64,000 nt of DNA, taken from assembly GCF_001507545.1 (NCBI RefSeq), contig NZ_LQBP01000002.1, forward strand, positions 434,001 to 498,000, written 5' to 3'. The stretch is from Ruegeria profundi (GTDB lineage Bacteria > Pseudomonadota > Alphaproteobacteria > Rhodobacterales > Rhodobacteraceae). The notes under the pieces were generated by a model. The model ran no database searches. It was not told the origin of the DNA and saw only the letters and a list, made by a program, of their open reading frames with translations. Of this stretch, positions 1 to 9,634 are shown one piece after another (the first letter of the stretch is position 1; each line of letters begins with the position of its first letter). A program made the translations under genes and the position numbers.

Positions 1-948
1 TTTGAAAGCATGGAGGTGAAGAAAGATGTCTTCACCCAGCTTGATCGTATTTGCAAACCGGGCGCTGTACTTGCCAGCAACACCTCGTACCTCGATATTA
101 ACGAAATCGCCCAAGTGACAAGCCGCCCGCAGGATGTCATTGGCCTTCACTTCTTTTCTCCGGCTCATGTGATGAAACTGCTAGAAGTTGTCGTCGCAGA
201 CCAAACGTCGCCAGTGGTCACCGCGACAGGCTTTGCCCTTGCAAAGACAATGCGCAAGATCGCAGTACGGGCGGGGGTCTGCGATGGGTTTATCGGCAAT
301 CGGATTTTGTCGCATTACCGAAAAGCCGTTGATGGCACCGTACTGGCAGGTGCAAGCCCATTTGCCGTTGATCGTGCCTTGAGGGAATTTGGCCTCGCCA
401 TGGGACCCTTTGCCGTAAGTGACCTTGCAGGTTTGGACATCGGCTGGGCCACGCGCAAACGCCTCGCCCCTACACGCGACCCGCGCGAGACCTATACCGA
501 ATTTGCCGATCGCATCTGCGAAGCAGGTCGTTTTGGCCGCAAGACCGGCCGTGGGTTCTATATCTACGGTGAGGGCGGTCCAACACCTGACCCTGAAGTA
601 GACGTCATCATTGCGGAGGAACGTAAGGCCAAGGGCATCACGCCGCGCAAGCTGGGTGACGGCGAAATTGTGGATCGCTTTATGGCGGCGATGGTGAACG
701 AAGCAGCACGCGTTGTCGCAGAAGGCATCGCCCGGCGTCCACTTGATGTGGACGTCGTCTTGCTCAATGGTTATGGGTTCCCCCGCTGGCGTGGCGGTCC
801 TATGCACTATGCCGATGCTGTTGGCCCGGCAAAAATCCTTGAAGACATCCAAAGGTTTGCGAAAGAAGATGCGTTCCTTTGGCAACCTGCCCCCCTACTG
901 GAAAAGCTTGCCTCCGAAGGCAAACTTTTTTCTAGCCTGAACGACTAA
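1..948 (+). CDS. 3-hydroxyacyl-CoA dehydrogenase part of a fatty-acid oxidation complex alpha subunit (5' partial)
   Basis: The reading frame is open from the first base, so the gene begins upstream and only about 316 residues are visible. They cover the end of the NAD-binding fold ([10 protein letters not shown], then [18 protein letters not shown]) and both C-terminal helical 3-hydroxyacyl-CoA dehydrogenase domains, ending with the [16 protein letters not shown] signature typical of FadB/FadJ proteins. The enzyme oxidises 3-hydroxyacyl-CoA to 3-ketoacyl-CoA. A thiolase gene follows after 10 bases, which fits an alpha/beta beta-oxidation operon. Whether an N-terminal enoyl-CoA hydratase domain exists cannot be seen. 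Confidence 0.93.
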   Translation, partial: FESMEVKKDVFTQLDRICKPGAVLASNTSYLDINEIAQVTSRPQDVIGLHFFSPAHVMKLLEVVVADQTSPVVTATGFALAKTMRKIAVRAGVCDGFIGNRILSHYRKAVDGTVLAGASPFAVDRALREFGLAMGPFAVSDLAGLDIGWATRKRLAPTRDPRETYTEFADRICEAGRFGRKTGRGFYIYGEGGPTPDPEVDVIIAEERKAKGITPRKLGDGEIVDRFMAAMVNEAARVVAEGIARRPLDVDVVLLNGYGFPRWRGGPMHYADAVGPAKILEDIQRFAKEDAFLWQPAPLLEKLASEGKLFSSLND

Positions 949-958
949 GGACATTTCC

Positions 959-2137
959 ATGAAACAAGCAGTCATCGTCTCAACCGCCCGGACCGGTCTT
1001 GCAAAATCTTATCGTGGCGCCTTTAACGAAACCCACGGTGCGACCATGGCCGGCCACGCAATCGAGCATGCGGTAAAACGTGCAGGCGTCAATCCTGACC
1101 TTCTGGAAGATGCGTTCATCGGCTGCGGCTACCCCGAAGGCTGGACTGGCAGCAACATCGCGCGGCAATCCGTTGTCCGTGCGGGTTTGCCTGTAACCGT
1201 GGCCGCCACAACAATTAACCGTTTCTGTTCGTCGGGTTTGCAGGCCGTGGCGATGGCCTCTCATGCTATCGTTCAGGAAGGTGTACCAGCCGCAATTGCG
1301 GGCGGTGTGGAAAGCATCAGCCAGATGCCACCGTCCAGACCACCGCAAGCGCAGGAAAGCTGGATCGTCGAAAACAAGCCCGAGCTTTATTTCAACATGA
1401 TCCAGACTGCCGACATCGTTGCCAAGCGCTATAACGTCAGCCGTGATGCGCAAGATGCGTTGGCCTTGGAAAGTCAGAAACGCACCGCTGCCGCGCAAGC
1501 CGCGGGAAAGCTGGAGGATGAGATCGTGCCGATCACTGTCACCCAGGCCTTTAAAGACAAGGAAACAGGCGAGGTCACCCGCAAGGATGTGACCTTCAGT
1601 ATGGATGATTGCAACCGTCCAAATACCACGCTCGAGGGTCTTGCAGGTCTCGCTCCCGTGCGCGGCGAAGGCAACTTCGTCACAGCGGGCAACGCGTCTC
1701 AGCTGTCTGATGGCGCGTCTGCGCTTGTTGTGATGGACGCCGACGTGGCCGCTCGCGAAGGCATTGAACCGCTTGGCGCGTTCAAGGGATTTGCCGTTGC
1801 TGGATGCGAACCCGATGAAATGGGTATTGGCCCTGTCTTTGCCGTGCCGCGCCTTCTGGAGCGTCATGGCCTGAAGGTGAGCGACATAGACCTCTGGGAA
1901 TTGAACGAAGCCTTCGCAAGCCAAGCGCTGTATTGTCGGGACCGCCTGGGAATCGACCCGGAAATTTGCAATGTTAACGGTGGCTCAATCTCTATCGGTC
2001 ACCCTTTTGGCATGACCGGAGCCCGCATGACAGGCCACCTGATGATCGAAGGCAGACGTCGCGGTGCGAAGTTGGGCATTGTCACTATGTGCATCGGTGG
2101 CGGTCAAGGCGCTGCCGGGTTGTTCGAGATTTTCTGA
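959..2137 (+). CDS. fadA: Acetyl-CoA acyltransferase (thiolase)
   Basis: This 392-residue protein is a full-length degradative thiolase that cleaves 3-ketoacyl-CoA with CoA. The nucleophilic cysteine is Cys90 in [14 protein letters not shown]. The C-terminal catalytic motifs are also present: [17 protein letters not shown] with the catalytic histidine, and [15 protein letters not shown] with the second cysteine. It lies 10 bases after the hydroxyacyl-CoA dehydrogenase gene in the same direction, so the two probably form one operon. Substrate chain length cannot be judged from the sequence. Confidence 0.95.
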   Translation: MKQAVIVSTARTGLAKSYRGAFNETHGATMAGHAIEHAVKRAGVNPDLLEDAFIGCGYPEGWTGSNIARQSVVRAGLPVTVAATTINRFCSSGLQAVAMASHAIVQEGVPAAIAGGVESISQMPPSRPPQAQESWIVENKPELYFNMIQTADIVAKRYNVSRDAQDALALESQKRTAAAQAAGKLEDEIVPITVTQAFKDKETGEVTRKDVTFSMDDCNRPNTTLEGLAGLAPVRGEGNFVTAGNASQLSDGASALVVMDADVAAREGIEPLGAFKGFAVAGCEPDEMGIGPVFAVPRLLERHGLKVSDIDLWELNEAFASQALYCRDRLGIDPEICNVNGGSISIGHPFGMTGARMTGHLMIEGRRRGAKLGIVTMCIGGGQGAAGLFEIF

Positions 2138-2460
2138 ACGGGCATTTCTGGCGGACTGTTGCACTGTTCCGCCGTAAGACTCTGGTCCGAGCAAGAAAGG
2201 CCTCAAATGACCCGTTAGCCCGCGTTCCAAAGTCAGCGTTTTCCGGCTGATGTCTACTTCGGGCGCGGGCAGACCATTCTGAAACATCGGGAAAAGATCA
2301 AACGGAGGACAATCGTATCCAGGCGCTTGCTTCACTGCAAATCCGCAGCATAGTCGGACCAATCGGATGGGCCGCAGCTTGTCGTCGAAGCTAATCGTAA
2401 AGGCGAACAGTGCACCGGCCGGAACCGCTGGCAGCATCAGAGGCAGGGTGAAAACCCGGT
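2138..2460. other. Intergenic stretch after the thiolase gene
   Basis: I see no supportable gene here. A minus-strand open frame runs across it into the thiolase gene, but it has no recognisable motif and overlaps a certain gene. The N-terminal helix-turn-helix part expected for the LysR remnant downstream is not present. Confidence 0.4.
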
Positions 2461-3075
2461 CATCGGGAAGCGTTTCTGCAAGTCACCTTACCGCTATCGC
2501 TGACCGATGCAGGCCGCTTGCTTTATCGTGAAGCTGTCGAGATCAACGAATCCGTGTTGCGTCTCTCGACCTTGCTACGAGACTTGACGGACGATGTTCA
2601 GGGCAACATGAAGATCGCAGTTGCCAGCCACGTCGTGTGCCCCGTGCTCGATGACGCTCTGGCCCGTTTTCATGCAAACCATCCCGCTGCAACTTTCTCA
2701 CTCGAAGTACATTCCAGCGCCGATGCCATTGCCGAGGTCGCGGTGAAACAGACCGCCTCCTGGATGTACTGCAACCGGTCGCTGTCATGAGGGCTCGAGC
2801 CGAATTGGGGCAGAAGATCACCGGCGTCTCAAGCCATTTGGAAGAAGTCCGGCGCATGATTATGGCCGGTCTTGGTATCGGCCCTCTCCCCCTGCGCGTT
2901 GCGGCCCGGGATGTCCGCGATCAGCAACTTTGGCAGGTTTTTCCTTACGAAGGTCTGCCCGCCATCGACGTTCACGTTGTCTGGAACCCGGCCACGGTCA
3001 AAAACCGAGCTGAGGAATTGCTGCTGCAGGAAATCCTGACCGCAATTGAAACAACAGCGCGGGTGAGTTGCCACG
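2461..3075 (+). pseudogene. LysR-family regulator remnant
   Basis: Two adjacent frames carry pieces of one LysR protein. The first (to about 2760) begins at the end of the HTH-linker region (LSLTDAGRLLYREAVEI) and continues into the effector-binding domain up to AIAEVAVKQTAS. The second starts near 2765 with LDVLQPVAVMRARAELGQ and runs through GVSSHLEEVRRMIMAGLGIGP and PAIDVHVVWNPAT. Judging by ordinary family length, about 60 residues between the pieces are missing and the frame changes at the junction. The DNA-binding N-terminus is absent. The gene is therefore dead, and an IS6-type transposase fragment follows directly. Confidence 0.75.
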
Positions 3076-3206
3076 TTAAGCGTCGTTCGATTGCTCCTGT
3101 TTTTATTTGGACGTGGGTGGCATCGATGAATTCATCGTCCATCAGCTATAAGAGGCACCGGTTTCCTTCTCAGATCATTGCGCAGGCGGTGCAGCCCCAT
3201 ATCTGA
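3076..3206 (+). mobile_element. IS6-family transposase remnant, 5' end only
   Basis: About 25 codons resemble the start of an IS6-type transposase (ISYKRHRFPSQIIAQAV, compare the usual 'F+GHRFP..II..AV' start). The bases just before, around GGTGGCATCGATGAATTCAT, recur with few changes at the left ends of the IS6 remnants near 24020 and 57405 on the opposite strand. The rest of the element is missing. It adjoins the LysR pseudogene. Confidence 0.6.
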
Positions 3207-3322
3207 CCATGTCAGCAGTTCCGTGTCTGGCTTCCCTGATCACGAAAAAAGTCGGCGTATCGAATCCGGACACGAACTAACTCATACCTTTTCTGACCAG
3301 GCGTCTTCGACGAAAAGAACGT

Positions 3323-3877
3323 CTATTCGATCAGGTCGCGAAGCCGGGATTGCTGCTGAAAATCTGCCCACGCACCGTCGAAGCCGTCCAACGGCCAATT
3401 CAGCTTACGAGACACACCATGCCTGTCGCGAAAGTCAAACAGAAAAGCACCGCCTTGTCTCATCTGACCGATCAAGTCATCGGCGTCATCTTCGTAGAAA
3501 TCACACCCAAGCCCGGTGAGGCATCCGGGCCAACGAGTGCGCCAAACGGCCTCTCCTGCCCGCTCGATGCGAAACCCGTTGGGATGGAAAAAAGTCCCTG
3601 GCTCTATTCCAAATTCAACCTTGTATCCTGTGTCTTCCGGAACAATGAAGATAAATTGACCCGCGAAGTTTGGACGTGGCGAGAAGACGTCGACCCATCT
3701 TATGTAACATCGTTGAACAAGCTCGCCATATTCTACCCGCTCGTCACATATTGAGTTCCAAATGCCAAATCTGGCGTGATGCGTACCCTTCCAGTTGCTT
3801 GCAGTGTCATTACCCTGCAAGTCCTGAGCAGATGTCGCGGTGGCTGCCAACAGCAGTATGGCCAAGAGCTTTTTCAT
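3323..3877 (-). CDS. Exported IalB-like protein
   Basis: The product is about 184 residues with a clear signal peptide (MKKLLAILLLAATATSAQ). I prefer the ATG at 3877 over the longer frame because it places the signal peptide at the N-terminus. The mature part resembles the invasion-associated locus B family: a WNSICDE cysteine near the start, then a C-terminal region with a cysteine pair (GCLTGLGCDF), DLIGQMRQGGAFLFDF and a closing 'L.W.L.GF.GA..DF' pattern. Family members are small periplasmic proteins of unclear biochemical role. It stands alone between an IS remnant and the hexuronate module. Confidence 0.65.
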   Translation of the reverse strand: MKKLLAILLLAATATSAQDLQGNDTASNWKGTHHARFGIWNSICDERVEYGELVQRCYIRWVDVFSPRPNFAGQFIFIVPEDTGYKVEFGIEPGTFFHPNGFRIERAGEAVWRTRWPGCLTGLGCDFYEDDADDLIGQMRQGGAFLFDFRDRHGVSRKLNWPLDGFDGAWADFQQQSRLRDLIE

Positions 3878-4073
3878 GCGTGTTAGGTGTCGTTGCGCGT
3901 CCAAATTATCAATTCACGATCATGAGAGGGCGTATCGCGAATTATCTCGCGCGTAATTGCCTTTTATTTCAATGACTTAAACGACTACACAAACAGTCGA
4001 ATTCAATTTCATCGATCCAGCGGCCACCGCCATCTTCCGCATCCGGACACACCGCCAGCCGCAAAGCCTAATA

Positions 4074-4979
4074 TCAAACCGGAATTATCGCACCTCGAAA
4101 ACCAATAATTCTGCGCGCCAATTCGTGACCCTGATCAAGCGCCTCTGACTGGGACCGCCCCGACAGTTTTGCAGCCAGATAACCCCCGTTAAATCCGTCG
4201 CCAGCTGCTGTAGTATCCACTACGGTTCTCGCTGGTTCAAAGGAGGATGTGGTCGTGACTTCGTTGATGGATTTTGGCCCCAAGACACCCCGTTTCAACG
4301 CACCAACACAGCCCGTATAGCCGCTAAACCGGGTGAGGACTTCAGCCTCGTCTTTCTCGTGAAATACGGCCAACTCATCATCCACCGAAGGCAGGGCAAA
4401 GTCGCATCGGCGCCACGATGCCCCGATTATTTCGCGTGCTGCATGTTCCGACTCCCAGAGCTTGGGGCGATAGTTCGAGTCGAAGGCAAGAAGCCCCCCG
4501 CGCGCGCGATAGCTGTCAATCCAGTCCAGAAGGCAAAGCCGGACGTTCTGCGGCAGGATGGCCAGAGTAATCGCGGACAGGTAGATAAGATCGAACCCTG
4601 CAAGCATGTCAAAGCGTGGCTCTGCCTCTGCCTGAAACAACTGCCGTGCTGCTGAGTTCTGTCGCCAGTACTGAAAACTCCGCTCACCTGCTTCATCGGT
4701 GCTGATCGCATAAACTCCGGGGAGTTTATTTCTCAACTGTGTCAATCGAGACGTGTCGATGTTCTGCTCGGCTATGAACTTGACAATGTCATCGGACAGG
4801 CGGTCATCCCCCAGAAGGCTGACAAAACTCACGCTATGGTTCTCGGGCAACATACGACGCAGGTAGATCGCTGTGTTGAGAACATCCCCTGCCACCCCGA
4901 CCTGCGCCGGCCCGGGGACCGTGGACACTTGCAATTCAAGCATCACCTCACCGACACATGCAATTTTCATGCCGCTCAT
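4074..4979 (-). CDS. kdgK: PfkB-family sugar kinase, probable 2-dehydro-3-deoxygluconokinase
   Basis: This 301-residue ribokinase-fold protein starts with IACVGEVMLEL and ends with DTTAAGDGFNGGYLA, the PfkB signature with the catalytic aspartate in the GD pair. KdgK phosphorylates 2-keto-3-deoxygluconate, the product of mannonate dehydratase. Because uxuA and uxuB lie just across the TRAP transporter genes, this is the expected next step of hexuronate degradation. The start overlaps the end of the upstream dehydrogenase gene by four bases, indicating translational coupling. It is the last gene of the minus-strand operon. Confidence 0.85.
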   Translation of the reverse strand: MSGMKIACVGEVMLELQVSTVPGPAQVGVAGDVLNTAIYLRRMLPENHSVSFVSLLGDDRLSDDIVKFIAEQNIDTSRLTQLRNKLPGVYAISTDEAGERSFQYWRQNSAARQLFQAEAEPRFDMLAGFDLIYLSAITLAILPQNVRLCLLDWIDSYRARGGLLAFDSNYRPKLWESEHAAREIIGASWRRCDFALPSVDDELAVFHEKDEAEVLTRFSGYTGCVGALKRGVLGPKSINEVTTTSSFEPARTVVDTTAAGDGFNGGYLAAKLSGRSQSEALDQGHELARRIIGFRGAIIPV

Positions 4980-6031
4980 AACTTGCGATCCTTTTTGAAC
5001 GTAAGGTGGACTTTTATGGCCTGAGTTCTGTCCCCGGCAAGATCGAATGCCGCAGTGGCATCTTCGATGTTGAAGGATCGGCTAATTATTGGTTCGACGT
5101 TGATTTCACCACTGTCAATCAGCCGCACGGCCTCGGCAAATTCGGGATGAAACCGATGGGTGCCGACCATTCGGATTTCTTTGCTTACGATTACGTTCAG
5201 GGGCAGGCTGACCTCTCCGGCGACGCCAACCAATATCATGGTTCCACGTGGTCTGAGCATGGTCAATGCAGCGGCAATGGCAGCAGGCGATCCGGTACAT
5301 TCGAACACCACGTCAAACTGCCCTTTGTTCTGGCGGAAAGGCTCCAATGCCTCGGGTCGATCGGCAACGTTGATTGTTTCAGACGCACCCAGCTTTTTTG
5401 CGACTGACAGAGGAAAATCGTGAAGGTCCGTCACGATCAAGTCGCGCGGATTTTTTCGAGCAACAACCGAAGTCATCAGTGCACCGATCGGCCCCGATCC
5501 GGTAATCAAAACGGTTTTTCCGCGAAGACAATCGGCCTGTGCCTCGGCATGAAGACATACAGCAAGAGGTTCCGTACAAGCGGCCTGATTCACGGGTATC
5601 GGATTGGTGAAGCGGTGCACGCGCGAGGCGGGTACAGTCAGGATTTCGCGAAACATCCCCTGCTCGTGCGGCATTCGGTATGCAGAGCCCATGAACTGCA
5701 TTTCTGTACAGTGGTTGAACTCGTCCCTTTTGCAAAAGCCGCATTGCCCACATGGAAGGCTAGGGTTGATCGCAACCAGATCACCTGTGGCAAACCCGGT
5801 CACGTTCATCCCGACCTGCGTCACGTGACCGGCCGCCTCATGGCCGACGATGATCGGTTCCCGCACCCTGATCTGACCAATACCCCCGTCGTGATAGTAG
5901 TGCAGATCGGAACCGCAAATTCCCCCGGCGCCAACCGCGACCTGCACATCGTCCGGCCCGAGGTCAGGAACGGTCTGACTCTCAATCCTCAGGTCATGGG
6001 CCGCATGTAGCCGACAAATTCGCGTTTCCAT
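4976..6031 (-). CDS. Zinc-dependent medium-chain alcohol dehydrogenase, L-idonate 5-dehydrogenase-like
   Basis: The 351-residue protein has the catalytic zinc site (CGSDLHYYH, then GHEAAG), the four structural-zinc cysteines in CGQCGFCKRDEFNHC, and a Rossmann glycine motif GSGPIG. It belongs to the sorbitol/L-idonate dehydrogenase branch of the MDR family and would oxidise a sugar acid or polyol with NAD(P). The operon position between kdgK and a TRAP transporter fits L-idonate or a related aldonate. The exact substrate is an inference. Confidence 0.82.
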   Translation of the reverse strand: METRICRLHAAHDLRIESQTVPDLGPDDVQVAVGAGGICGSDLHYYHDGGIGQIRVREPIIVGHEAAGHVTQVGMNVTGFATGDLVAINPSLPCGQCGFCKRDEFNHCTEMQFMGSAYRMPHEQGMFREILTVPASRVHRFTNPIPVNQAACTEPLAVCLHAEAQADCLRGKTVLITGSGPIGALMTSVVARKNPRDLIVTDLHDFPLSVAKKLGASETINVADRPEALEPFRQNKGQFDVVFECTGSPAAIAAALTMLRPRGTMILVGVAGEVSLPLNVIVSKEIRMVGTHRFHPEFAEAVRLIDSGEINVEPIISRSFNIEDATAAFDLAGDRTQAIKVHLTFKKDRKL

Positions 6032-6039
6032 GATGCACC

Positions 6040-7317
6040 TTATGGAAGGATCTGATTAGGCAACCAAGTTGCCAGTGCCGGGATGTAAGACACCATCAGC
6101 AGGACGATCAGGTTGCTGAGAAGGAACGGAAAGATTGCACGCACCACCGGCGTCAGGGGCAATTTGGCGATTCCGGCGCATACAAACAGGCACACGCCAA
6201 CCGGCGGGGTCGTCAAGCCGATCATAAGATTTAGGACCGCGAATGTCGCAAAGTGCAAAGGTTCGATACCGACAGCAGTGGCCAGCGACAGCAGAGGTAC
6301 AAACAGGATGATCAGCGCGGCAATCGTCTCCATGAACATACCAACGAACAGCAGGAGGATGTTGATAATCAGAATAACCAGAATGGGGTTTTCAGTAATC
6401 GTCAGTACGCCAGATGCAATAGCTTGCGGGATGCGTTCCGAAACGAGGATCCACCCGAACACATTGGCAAATCCGACCAGCGCCAGAATGGCCGCGGCAG
6501 AGATTGCGCTGTCCGATATGATCTTGGGCACCAGCCGCACCGGCAGCTCACGATAGACAAAAGCGCCGACAACAAAGGCATAGACACTTGCAACAATGGC
6601 GGTTTCCGTTGGTGTCGCAATGCCACTGAGCAGCCCATAGAGAATGATGCCGGTCATTGCGAGGGCCCAGAATGCACCGCCAAACGCTTTTCCGATTTCA
6701 CTAAAGCCCTGCCACTCTTGCCGTGGAAAGTTTTTGCGCACGGAAATGATGTAGCACGTTGCCATCATACCCAGACCCATCAGAACACCCGGGATCGCCC
6801 CGGCAAGGAACATCTTGCCGACTGAAATACCGGACAAGGCACCGACGATGATCATCGGGACACTCGGCGGAATGATGGGGCCTACGGTTGAAGACGCGGC
6901 TGTGACCGCAGCCGAAAAATCAGCCGGGTATCCAGCCTTTTTCATGCCGGGGATCATTACGCCACCGATTGAGGCCGCGTCCGCTACCGCTGTACCCGTG
7001 ATCCCCCCGAACAGCATGGACGCACCGATATTGGTCAGGCCCAGACCGCCGCGTATCCATCCAACGAGTGCATTTGCAAACCGAATGATGCGTTCGGTAA
7101 TCCCGCCGTTGTTCATCAGGTTTCCGGCAAGAATAAAGCCCGGGATGCTAAGCAGAACAAAGACATCCATGCCCGCATAGATTTTTTGTGGCACTACAAC
7201 CAGCGGAATATCCGCAAGCAACAGATAGGCCATCGAGGACAAGCCAAGTGTGATGGCGACGGGAATGCCCACCATCAGTCCGACTACGAAAACCGCGAAT
7301 AGGACAAAGACTTCCAT
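6040..7317 (-). CDS. dctM: TRAP transporter large permease, DctM
   Basis: This is a 425-residue, highly hydrophobic permease of the TRAP large-subunit family, with typical GIPVAITLGLSS and GGITGTAVADAASIGG segments and many membrane helices. I place the start at the ATG at 7317, where start and stop codons of dctM and dctQ overlap as TAATG. A longer frame to 7368 would run into dctQ and add an unlikely basic leader. With DctQ and DctP it imports a carboxylate using a sodium or proton gradient. The setting suggests a hexuronate or aldonate. Confidence 0.93.
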   Translation of the reverse strand: MEVFVLFAVFVVGLMVGIPVAITLGLSSMAYLLLADIPLVVVPQKIYAGMDVFVLLSIPGFILAGNLMNNGGITERIIRFANALVGWIRGGLGLTNIGASMLFGGITGTAVADAASIGGVMIPGMKKAGYPADFSAAVTAASSTVGPIIPPSVPMIIVGALSGISVGKMFLAGAIPGVLMGLGMMATCYIISVRKNFPRQEWQGFSEIGKAFGGAFWALAMTGIILYGLLSGIATPTETAIVASVYAFVVGAFVYRELPVRLVPKIISDSAISAAAILALVGFANVFGWILVSERIPQAIASGVLTITENPILVILIINILLLFVGMFMETIAALIILFVPLLSLATAVGIEPLHFATFAVLNLMIGLTTPPVGVCLFVCAGIAKLPLTPVVRAIFPFLLSNLIVLLMVSYIPALATWLPNQILP

Positions 7318-7817
7318 TATTGTTCTGCTCCACTGGCGCTTTGGGGCCGGTATTCGATTTTTGCCCAATCAAGGACGAAGCGCAGGGCAGCAAAAGCCGC
7401 GAGGAGGCCCAAAAGTAGCAAGACGCTGAAGTGCACAAACTCCATAGGCAGCGCCAAGGCAGGAGAGCTTTGCAATGTGCCAATCTTTACGTACTTCACA
7501 GCACCGGGAATTAGGATGATGCTGAGAATGGCCGTCGCAGCAGATGCCAGCATCCTCAGCTTTCTGGGCAGATCTCCGGGAAGTGCATCGCAAATGACAT
7601 CGACGTTCACCAAATCTCCGGTCATCAGTGCAACACCGGTACCAAATGCAGTCAGGTAAATAAGGGCAAAGCGGGTCAGCTCTTCGGTCCAGACGGGCGA
7701 GTTGCCGATGGTGCGGCCGATGACCTGAGTGAGCACCGCGATGATCAAAACCGAAAAGGCGACGAGCGCGCCGATCCTGCATATCAATGTCATAGAGTGA
7801 TGGACACGCTTCATCAC
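7317..7817 (-). CDS. dctQ: TRAP transporter small permease, DctQ
   Basis: The 166-residue protein has four predicted membrane helices and the family pattern VIGRTIGNSPVWTEELTRFALIYL (read in two parts: a VIGR box and a WTEEL box), typical of DctQ. It is the small membrane subunit that pairs with DctM. It overlaps dctM by one base. A strong hairpin at 7837-7867 separates it from the gene for the binding protein. Confidence 0.92.
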   Translation of the reverse strand: MMKRVHHSMTLICRIGALVAFSVLIIAVLTQVIGRTIGNSPVWTEELTRFALIYLTAFGTGVALMTGDLVNVDVICDALPGDLPRKLRMLASAATAILSIILIPGAVKYVKIGTLQSSPALALPMEFVHFSVLLLLGLLAAFAALRFVLDWAKIEYRPQSASGAEQ

Positions 7818-7831
7818 GGCCTTTCCCCTTT

Positions 7832-7867
7832 AAAAACATCTGCCGCTGATCAAACCAGCGGCAGATG
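7832..7867 (-). terminator. Intercistronic hairpin with T-run between dctP and dctQ
   Basis: Positions 7837-7848 and 7856-7867 form a perfect 12-base inverted repeat around a 7-base loop. Read on the minus strand the hairpin is followed directly by five Ts, so it has the form of an intrinsic terminator. Lying after the binding-protein gene but before the permease genes, it probably attenuates transcription or protects the dctP message, raising DctP over DctQM. Confidence 0.8.
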
Positions 7868-7881
7868 GGTTTGCTGATGAC

Positions 7882-8859
7882 TTAGTTCTGGCTGTTGAAC
7901 AACTCTTCAACGATCGGCTTGATCTCATCGTTGACATTGGCCAGCACGGCGTCTTTTGCCTTTGCCGCATAGGCCGCGCCGTCGACCTCGACGAAGGTCA
8001 TGCCGTTTGCCTCAAGATACGCCCGGTCGTCCGCCAGGCTGGTGTCCAGCAATCCGCGCTCATAAGCCTGCGCACGCGCGGCTGCCTCCATCACATGGGC
8101 CTGATCCTCTTCGCTGAGCGATTGCCAGGTGGATTCCGCAATTGTCAGATAGATCCATGAACGGACATGCTGCGTCAGGTTCACATGGCTTTGGACTTCG
8201 TTGAAGTTAGCCGAGCGGATCAGGGCAAGGGGGTTTTCCTGCGATCCGATGGTGCCGTTTTGAAGGGAAGTAAAGACTTCCGAAAACGCCATTGGGGTCG
8301 GGTTGGCGCCAAGAGCACTCCAGACGTCGACAAACAGCGGAACGTTGGGAACGCGCATTTTCTGGCCATTCAGGTCATCGGGATGCGCGATCGGACGGTT
8401 CGAGGTCAGGTTGCGAGGGCCGCGCGCGAAATAGGCGATTGGGCGGATCTGAGCCTTTTCGACGATCTGCGCTTCGATCTGATCACCGATCTCACCGCTG
8501 GCGACCTCATCCATGTGTTCGGTCGAGGCATAGGCATACGGAACCGCTAACAACGCGGCCATCGGCGCCCAGTTCTGCAGGCTTTCACCGGTGATTGTCA
8601 TATCAACCGTGCCCAGCTGCATGCCGTTGATCAGGTCGATTTCCTTGCCCAGTGATTCATTGGGAAAGATTTCCACGGCAATGCGCCCGTCGGTGAGCGT
8701 ATTGAGCTCATCGCCGAATTTGACAGCAGCAAGGTGCCAGGCGTTTTGCTCGTTTGCCAGATGGCCGAGTTTCAGCGTGACTTCCTGCGCAGAAGCCACC
8801 CCGCCGATGAGTTGAGACAGCAGCCCTGCGACCACCAGGTTTTTGAGCCTAAACACCAT
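7882..8859 (-). CDS. dctP: TRAP transporter periplasmic solute-binding protein, DctP
   Basis: The 325-residue protein has a signal peptide ending at GGVASA-Q and the DctP fold: an N-terminal LKLGHLANEQNAWH strand, a conserved arginine in GQKMRVPNVPLFVD that usually binds the ligand carboxylate, and the following NPTPMAFSEVFTSLQNGTI segment. It captures the substrate in the periplasm for DctQM. It is probably the first structural gene of the operon, with gntR immediately upstream in the same direction (20-base gap). Confidence 0.93.
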   Translation of the reverse strand: MVFRLKNLVVAGLLSQLIGGVASAQEVTLKLGHLANEQNAWHLAAVKFGDELNTLTDGRIAVEIFPNESLGKEIDLINGMQLGTVDMTITGESLQNWAPMAALLAVPYAYASTEHMDEVASGEIGDQIEAQIVEKAQIRPIAYFARGPRNLTSNRPIAHPDDLNGQKMRVPNVPLFVDVWSALGANPTPMAFSEVFTSLQNGTIGSQENPLALIRSANFNEVQSHVNLTQHVRSWIYLTIAESTWQSLSEEDQAHVMEAAARAQAYERGLLDTSLADDRAYLEANGMTFVEVDGAAYAAKAKDAVLANVNDEIKPIVEELFNSQN

Positions 8860-8879
8860 TTTTTCCTCCGTTTTGGTGA

Positions 8880-9608
8880 CTATGCGTCAATCAGTTCGGG
8901 GTCGAACCGATCAAAGAATTCTTTGTTCTCGCGAACAATTTTCGGCAGATCATTGATCAACCTCCGCAGGTGCTTGCGCATGGCGGCTGAGGCCTGCGTT
9001 GCATCCTGACGTTCGATCTGATCCACTATTTTCCCGTGCTCTTCGACCAGTTGCTCGGCTGGGAATTGCCCAAGACTGAGGAAGCGCACACGGTCCATTT
9101 GACTGTTGAGCCCTTCCAGGAACTTCCAAGCGATTTCTTTTCCAGCTGCTTCCGCCAAGGTTCGGTGAAACTTCGTATCTTCGTTGATGAAATCCGGGCG
9201 CGATGTTTTGGCGACCTTCAACTGGTTCTTCAGCTGACTGCGAAGGTCTTTGATCAACGCCCTGTCGGCTGAGCCCGCCAACTCCGAGACAATGTCAGCC
9301 TCGACTGCCTCACGCACGAACCTGGATTGCAACACAGTCGGAAAGTCGATCTTTGTGACCTGCGTCTTTCTCTGCGGCCGCACAATCACAAGACCTTCCT
9401 CCGAAAGCTTTATGAAGGTCTCACGCACAGGTTGGCGGCTGATTTCATAGTGCCGCGCAAGCTCTGGCTCAGATAGTTTGGAGCCCGGCGGCAGATCGTT
9501 CTTGATGATCCGTTCGCGCAATATCCGATAGATCTGCGGTGTTATCGCCGCGTCGCGATCGAAAGCATCATTGATAACGACTTCATGCACCACGTTGTCC
9601 TCCTGCAT
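8880..9608 (-). CDS. GntR-family regulator, FCD subfamily
   Basis: The 242-residue protein has an N-terminal winged helix (about residues 22-85, with LSEPELARHYEISRQPVRE as recognition part) and a C-terminal all-helical FCD domain. It is transcribed away from uxuA and lies just upstream of dctPQM, so it is placed to control both arms of the hexuronate module. A perfect inverted repeat at 9635-9652 in the divergent gap is its likely operator. The inducer is probably a hexuronate breakdown intermediate. Confidence 0.88.
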   Translation of the reverse strand: MQEDNVVHEVVINDAFDRDAAITPQIYRILRERIIKNDLPPGSKLSEPELARHYEISRQPVRETFIKLSEEGLVIVRPQRKTQVTKIDFPTVLQSRFVREAVEADIVSELAGSADRALIKDLRSQLKNQLKVAKTSRPDFINEDTKFHRTLAEAAGKEIAWKFLEGLNSQMDRVRFLSLGQFPAEQLVEEHGKIVDQIERQDATQASAAMRKHLRRLINDLPKIVRENKEFFDRFDPELIDA

Positions 9609-9634
9609 GTTGTTTCTCGTAAACTTCCATACAA

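Noticed and set aside
980..1924. Long minus-strand frame (314 codons) across the thiolase gene
   Set aside because: It lies wholly antisense to a gene with all thiolase motifs and has no recognised domain; it is a codon-usage shadow.
1985..2437. Minus-strand frame of 150 codons after the thiolase gene
   Set aside because: About a third overlaps the thiolase 3' end and the rest shows no family motif.
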